Notes under the pieces: generated by a model
What the model was told of the DNA's origin: nothing
The model's input: the letters and a program-made list of their open reading frames with translations, nothing else
The model's database searches: none
Program-made: the position numbers and the translations under genes
Assembly: GCF_002860365.1 (NCBI RefSeq)
Contig: NZ_NMWT01000002.1
Coordinates: 29,495-93,494, forward strand
Direction: 5' to 3'
Length of the DNA stretch: 64,000 nt
Source: Bifidobacterium parmae
Lineage (GTDB): Bacteria > Actinomycetota > Actinomycetes > Actinomycetales > Bifidobacteriaceae
Shown here: positions 60,349 to 64,000 of the stretch, piece by piece
Layout of the letters: every line of letters starts with the position of its first letter
Position numbering within the stretch: position 1 is the stretch's first letter

Positions 60349-61152
60349 ATGGGGAAGACGGCCGTCGAGGTGTCGATCCGCAGCTGGAAGAAGAACGCGG
60401 TGAGGCCGGGCGAGGAGCGCGGCCGCGTGCTGCTCATGCCGGGCACCGGCTACAACTGCGACCGTCCGCTGCTGTACTGGTCGGCGCAGGCGCTCGTCGA
60501 GAACGGCTGGCGCGTGGACCGTATGAATGTGCGCAACGCGTCCGACGACCTGTCGACGGTGATTCCGGTCCTCAACAAGGCGATCGACGGGTGGGTGGCG
60601 TCCGCGCGCGCCGACGCGGCGAAGACGCGCGCCGCGGCCGACGCCGGGGACGCCGGTCCGGCGGCGTCCGGCGCGTCGTCGCGGCTGCTGCTCATCGGCA
60701 AATCGTTGACGACGATGACCTATCCGCACGTCGCCACGAGCTACGGACTGCCGTTCGTGCTGCTGACGCCGGTGCTGCATCATGCGGACTTCGACCCGTC
60801 CGCGCGCGTCATCCCGGTGCCGCGCGTCGGCGACGACATCATGGCGGAGCAGGACGCGCCGGCGGTCGGCGTCGCGCGCGCGGTCGTCGACGGCGACGCC
60901 GCCGCGCTCGCGGGCGGCGAGGCGGAGCTGGAACGGTGGCGCACGTCGCGCTATCCCGGTCCGGCGCCGCTCGTATGCGCCGGCACCGCCGATCCGTTCT
61001 ATGACCGTGCGCGCGCGGACGCGTTGACCCCGCACGTGCACGAGTATCCGGACGCGAACCATTCGATCGAGGTCCCCGGCCATTGGCGTCGCTCCCTCGA
61101 CTATCTCAAGGAGGTCGCCGCCTCCGTCGCCCAATACGCCGCCACGATCTGA
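60349..61152 (+). CDS. Alpha/beta hydrolase
   Basis: 267 residues. The nucleophile is probably S119 in LLLIGKSLTTM (G-x-S-x-T), the acid D215 in GTADPFYD and the base H238 in DANHSIE, spaced as in the alpha/beta hydrolase fold. GTGYNCDRPLLYWSAQAL near the start could form the oxyanion region. A low-complexity insert (Ala, Asp and Gly, about 85-111) lies before the nucleophile strand. The substrate is unknown. A likely -10 box (TAGACT, 60247-60252) gives a leader of about 90 bases; GGGGAGAGGAG precedes the ATG. Confidence 0.78.
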   Translation: MGKTAVEVSIRSWKKNAVRPGEERGRVLLMPGTGYNCDRPLLYWSAQALVENGWRVDRMNVRNASDDLSTVIPVLNKAIDGWVASARADAAKTRAAADAGDAGPAASGASSRLLLIGKSLTTMTYPHVATSYGLPFVLLTPVLHHADFDPSARVIPVPRVGDDIMAEQDAPAVGVARAVVDGDAAALAGGEAELERWRTSRYPGPAPLVCAGTADPFYDRARADALTPHVHEYPDANHSIEVPGHWRRSLDYLKEVAASVAQYAATI

Positions 61153-61211
61153 CGCCGTTATCCCGCCCCGATGAGGCTGGGCAGTAGCCATGACCAAATC
61201 GGAGGGGTTTC

Positions 61212-61449
61212 GATTTCGCCCCCGCCGGCGGGCTGTCGATTGCGCGGCGTGGTAGTGAAGTGGTCGCCCGGATTTCGCCCCCGCTGGCGGGGGCTGTCGA
61301 TTGCACGGGGTGGTAGTGAAGTGACCGCTCGGATTTCGCCCCCGCTGGCGGGGGCTGTCGGCGGAGCCGACTGGGGGTGGTCGGGTGGTCGCGGGCATCG
61401 TGATACCACCCTCAGTCCGCCTTCGGCGGCCAGCTCCCGCCAGCGGGAG
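61212..61449. repeat. Cluster of two-hairpin repeats with a 60-bp tandem period
   Basis: Units starting GATTTCGCCCCCGC at about 61212, 61272 and 61332 are 59-61 bp apart. The third is a complete copy (61339-61382, stem 2 GTCGGC-GGA-GCCGAC). A reverse copy (61405-61449, stem 2 CCGCC-GAA-GGCGG) faces it. Confidence 0.75.
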
Positions 61450-61460
61450 CGAGACGGACG

Positions 61461-61694
61461 GCCGAGCGGCGGCAGTCGTGAGGCAGGGGGATTGTCACGG
61501 CGACACGCTGCCGGGCCGTGGGTGGACGGTCCGGTGGACCGTCCATAGGTCCGGCCGAGCGGCGGCAGCCGTGAGGTGGGGGATTGTCACGGCGACACGC
61601 TGCCGGGCCGTGGGTGGACGGTCCGGTGGACCGTCCATAGGTCCGGCCGAGCGGCGGCAGTCGCGAGGCAGGGGATTGTCACGGCGACACGCCG
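61461..61694 (+). repeat. 92/93-bp tandem repeat with internal hairpin
   Basis: About two and a half copies, starting at 61461, 61554 and 61646. The first two carry the palindrome GGACGGTCC-GGT-GGACCGTCC. No gene is seen from 61153 to the L10 leader. Confidence 0.85.
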
Positions 61695-61737
61695 TGTCCA
61701 TATATGTCCGCGACCCCACGTAATTTATCCACTCGTA

Positions 61738-61886
61738 AACCACAGACCGTTGGTTGAGGTGCGCGCGAGTGCATCTTCGAAGTTCGGCATGCCGAGCCAA
61801 CGCAGGTTGAGAGATATAAGCCCATTTACGGGTGAGCCGGAAACGGCCTTATGTTGCTCTGCCTGCGCGCAGGGCTTTTTTATTGC
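61738..61886 (+). ncRNA. Ribosomal protein L10 leader
   Basis: The stretch from CCACAGACCGTTGG through GCCGAGCCAACGCAGGT to GAGAGATATAAGCCC has the conserved pairing of the L10 leader, the mRNA site bound by L10-L12 for autoregulation. It ends in a short stem (GCCTGCGCGCAGGGC) with TTTTTT, an intrinsic-terminator-like element 53 bases before rplJ. Confidence 0.85.
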
Positions 61887-61938
61887 CCGGCGAGGCGCCC
61901 CGAACCTCAAGTCAACGGCCGACTTAGGAAGGAACGCC

Positions 61939-62460
61939 ATGAAGAGGCCCGAAAAGGAAGCGGTGGTCGCTCAGCTTACGGCTCAGTTCCGTGATGCTGA
62001 CGCGGTCTACCTGACCGAGTACCGCGGGCTTACCGTTCCGCAGATCTCCGATCTGCGTGAAAAGCTAGGCCGCGATACTTCCTACACTGTGGCAAAGAAC
62101 ACGCTGGCACGCATCGCCGCCAAGGAAGCGGGCATCGAGGGTCTCGACGAGATTCTCGCCGGCCCGACCGCCATCACCTTCGTGAAGGGCGACTTCATCG
62201 AGGCTGCGAAGACCATCCGTGACTTCGCCAAGGAGAACAAAGCCCTCATCATCAAGGGCGGCTATGCCGATGGCACCGTCTACGACGCTGAAGGCGCCAC
62301 CAAGCTGGCGGATCTCAAGTCCCGCCCGCAGCTGCTCGCCGAGTTCGCCGGCGACATCAAGGCCACGATGTCCAAGGCCGCGTACCTGTTCAACGCTCTG
62401 CCGACCAAGGCCGTGCGTACGATCGATGCGCTGCGCGAGAAGCAGGAGAAGGCCGCCTGA
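61939..62460 (+). CDS. rplJ: 50S ribosomal protein L10
   Basis: 173 residues from ATG 61939 (AAGGAACG upstream). MKRPEKEAVVAQLTAQF, YLTEYRGLTVPQISDLR, YTVAKNTLARIA and GPTAITF are L10 signatures. It forms the base of the ribosomal stalk with L7/L12 dimers and represses its own operon through the leader upstream. Confidence 0.97.
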   Translation: MKRPEKEAVVAQLTAQFRDADAVYLTEYRGLTVPQISDLREKLGRDTSYTVAKNTLARIAAKEAGIEGLDEILAGPTAITFVKGDFIEAAKTIRDFAKENKALIIKGGYADGTVYDAEGATKLADLKSRPQLLAEFAGDIKATMSKAAYLFNALPTKAVRTIDALREKQEKAA

Positions 62461-62589
62461 TTCATGCCTGGTCGGGGTTCGTCCCCGCCGCGTGAACCGA
62501 ACGGTCATAACTGAAAAGAAACCAAGTTTTTAGGTGACGGGCACACCTCTTCAATCCAGTCCGTCGCCAAAGATCGAAAGGAAGCCATA

Positions 62590-62970
62590 ATGGCTAAGTA
62601 CACCAACGATGAGCTGCTGGAAGCCTTCGGCGAGATGACCCTGGTCGAGCTCTCCGAGTTCGTCAAGGCCTTCGAGGAGAAGTTCGACGTCGAGGCCGCC
62701 GCCCCGGTCGCCGCCGTCGCCGCCGTTGCCGGTGCCGCCGCCCCGGCCGAGGAGGAGAAGGACGAGTTCGACGTCATCCTCTCCGCCGTCGGCGACAAGA
62801 AGATCCAGGTCATCAAGGCCGTCCGCGCCATCACCAACCTGGGCCTCGCCGAGGCCAAGGGCCTCGTCGACGGCGCTCCGAAGGCCGTCCTCGAGAAGGC
62901 CAAGAAGGAAGACGCCGAGAAGGCCAAGGAGCAGCTCGAGGCCGCTGGCGCCACCGTCGAGCTCAAGTAA
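62590..62970 (+). CDS. rplL: 50S ribosomal protein L7/L12
   Basis: 126 residues. N-terminal dimerisation helices ([21 protein letters not shown]), an Ala/Pro/Val hinge and the C-terminal domain with [21 protein letters not shown] and [16 protein letters not shown]. It recruits translation factors. The gap to rplJ is 129 bases. GAAAGGAAG precedes ATG. Confidence 0.98.
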   Translation: MAKYTNDELLEAFGEMTLVELSEFVKAFEEKFDVEAAAPVAAVAAVAGAAAPAEEEKDEFDVILSAVGDKKIQVIKAVRAITNLGLAEAKGLVDGAPKAVLEKAKKEDAEKAKEQLEAAGATVELK

Positions 62971-63025
62971 TGCACGCGGTCGGGAAGGCCGCTCATTACC
63001 AGCTTCGCACGTTGTTTCGTGCAGG

Positions 63026-63060
63026 AACCCCGCACCCGTTTCCGGATGCGGGGTTTCCCG
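63026..63060 (+). terminator. Terminator of rplJ-rplL
   Basis: AACCCCGCA and TGCGGGGTT close a 12-base loop and are followed by TTCCCG. Confidence 0.75.
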
Positions 63061-63181
63061 TATTCCGAGGGTGTCTAAGCAGAGATTCTGTCGATTCGTC
63101 GGACGATAATGCGAACAAATGCACCGGGGCATGACACAATAGGAAATAGTGCGTGAAATCATCAGAAAGGAAGGCCGCGCG

Positions 63182-64000
63182 GTGAGTGAGCAGACGGCGA
63201 GCCAGTGGCGATTGAAGGTCGCGGGCGGGGACCAGGTGAACGTGCGCCCGGGCGAAAGCCTGGAAATCGGCCGCAAGCCGCTGCGTCCGCTGCCGGACGG
63301 GGGCGTCGCCCGTCTGGAGATCGACGACGCGACCAAATCCATGTCGAAGCGTCACGCCAGGTTCTCCGTGGCGGCGGACGGAAGCGCGGTGCTGCGCGAC
63401 CTGAACTCGACGAACGGCTCCTACGTGGTCACCGAGAAGGCGGAGCTCATGCGCCTGCCCGCGGGCCGTGACGTGCCGCTGCCCTCCTCGCCGATGCGCA
63501 TCCAGTTCGGCGACGTGCCGGTCGACTTCGTCCGCATCGAACCGGACACGACCCCCGAGCCCGAAGTGCCGAACCTGTTCGACTATTCCGCGTCCACGAC
63601 GGTTCGTCAGGAGCCGGACGCCGCCGACATGTCCGTCGACGAGATCCTCGATCTGCGTGCGGGGGAGCCGACCGCGGTCTTCAACGCGCAGCATGCGCGT
63701 CACGCTGCCGCCGGTTCGCCGCTCGAACGCATCGCCGACATCGAGCCGCTCACGTACGCGCAGGTCACGTCGGCGGTCAACGCGCACGATGACGAGGACG
63801 ACAAGCCGCCGATCGTGTTCTCCGAAGCGGACTCGCGCACCGACCTGCCGGTCACGCCGGCGGCGTCCGCGCCCGTCGCCGCGTCCGGCGCGACGGCCGA
63901 TCCGGCCTCCGCGGCCGCCGCCGGCACGCCCGCCGCGCAGGAGCCTCCCGCGGATTCGGTGCCGTTGCACGTAGTCAAGGCGATCGACCCGGGCCTGCCG
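63182..64000 (+). CDS. FHA-domain protein (cut by window edge)
   Basis: The frame starts at GTG 63182 after AAAGGAAGG and is still open at the window end (273 residues visible). The N-terminal FHA domain has the phosphothreonine-binding residues G30-R31, S55 and H58 in SMSKRHARF, and N78-G79 in DLNSTNGSYV. It is followed by a long acidic, Ala/Pro/Thr-rich stretch without clear structure. FHA proteins bind phosphothreonine made by Ser/Thr kinases and often act in cell-wall or secretion control. The rest of the gene is needed to say more. Confidence 0.85.
   Translation, partial: MSEQTASQWRLKVAGGDQVNVRPGESLEIGRKPLRPLPDGGVARLEIDDATKSMSKRHARFSVAADGSAVLRDLNSTNGSYVVTEKAELMRLPAGRDVPLPSSPMRIQFGDVPVDFVRIEPDTTPEPEVPNLFDYSASTTVRQEPDAADMSVDEILDLRAGEPTAVFNAQHARHAAAGSPLERIADIEPLTYAQVTSAVNAHDDEDDKPPIVFSEADSRTDLPVTPAASAPVAASGATADPASAAAAGTPAAQEPPADSVPLHVVKAIDPGLP

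Noticed and set aside
61212-61694. Ribosomal RNA or tRNA-like structures in the repeat cluster before rplJ
   Set aside because: The hairpins are simple tandem palindromes; no cloverleaf or conserved rRNA word can be found.

Overview
The window is GC-rich chromosomal DNA from a Bifidobacterium or a very close relative; the species is not fixed. The evidence is the set of housekeeping genes and their sequences: rpsO-pnp with an Asp/Arg-rich PNPase tail, a class I DAHP synthase pair, pepC, senX3-regX3-pstSCAB, an L10 leader before rplJ-rplL, and DUF2207 proteins beside LemA. Strong AAGGAGG-type ribosome binding sites and unusually many structured intergenic repeats fit the same picture. Both ends cut through genes: the 3' part of birA on the left and the 5' part of an FHA-domain gene on the right.

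Layout. 1-1000: end of birA and a tRNA-Gly(UCC). 1000-5300: an accessory island flanked by repeats, with an MmeI-like type IIG restriction-modification enzyme followed by a Phd/RelE-type toxin-antitoxin pair. 5500-9700: a membrane protein, rpsO and pnp. 10000-13540: a PLP trans-sulfuration enzyme and a surface protein of InlB-type B repeats. 14000-19400: lemA and two tandem DUF2207 membrane proteins. 19400-30600: an AlbA_2-type regulator and a 3142-residue cell-wall adhesin with 14 pilin-type isopeptide domains. 30700-36000: an aldo/keto reductase, a DUF4143 ATPase, a MocR regulator and a divergent LysE exporter. 36400-46000: U32 peptidase, PgeF-like protein, IspD/TarI, an AAA ATPase, a pyrrolidone-carboxylate-peptidase-like protein, a DivIVA-like coiled coil and PepC. 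46000-51100: two DAHP synthases, an MFS transporter and MTA/SAH nucleosidase. 51300-58000: the phosphate-starvation regulon senX3-regX3-pstSCAB. 58700-64000: an NCS2 purine permease, an alpha/beta hydrolase, rplJ-rplL and the FHA gene.

Functional links. SenX3-RegX3 probably controls pstSCAB through a 7-4-7 direct repeat in front of pstS. The two DAHP synthases open the aromatic pathway, and an adjacent MHS-type MFS porter could carry a related acid. The two surface-protein genes share one feature: a long G tract placed between promoter-like hexamers, which suggests coordinated or independent phase variation.

The least expected material is non-coding. (i) A two-hairpin repeat of 42-46 bp occurs at a dozen places; one 42-bp version is identical in an intergenic site and inside two unrelated genes, where it adds the same 14-residue insert. 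(ii) A 95-bp MITE-like element with 28-bp inverted ends occurs twice. (iii) Arrays of a TTTCGCTGGG core repeat with a period of about 50 bp occur at three places. (iv) A 10-bp-phased TGTAGA array lies directly before an AAA ATPase gene.
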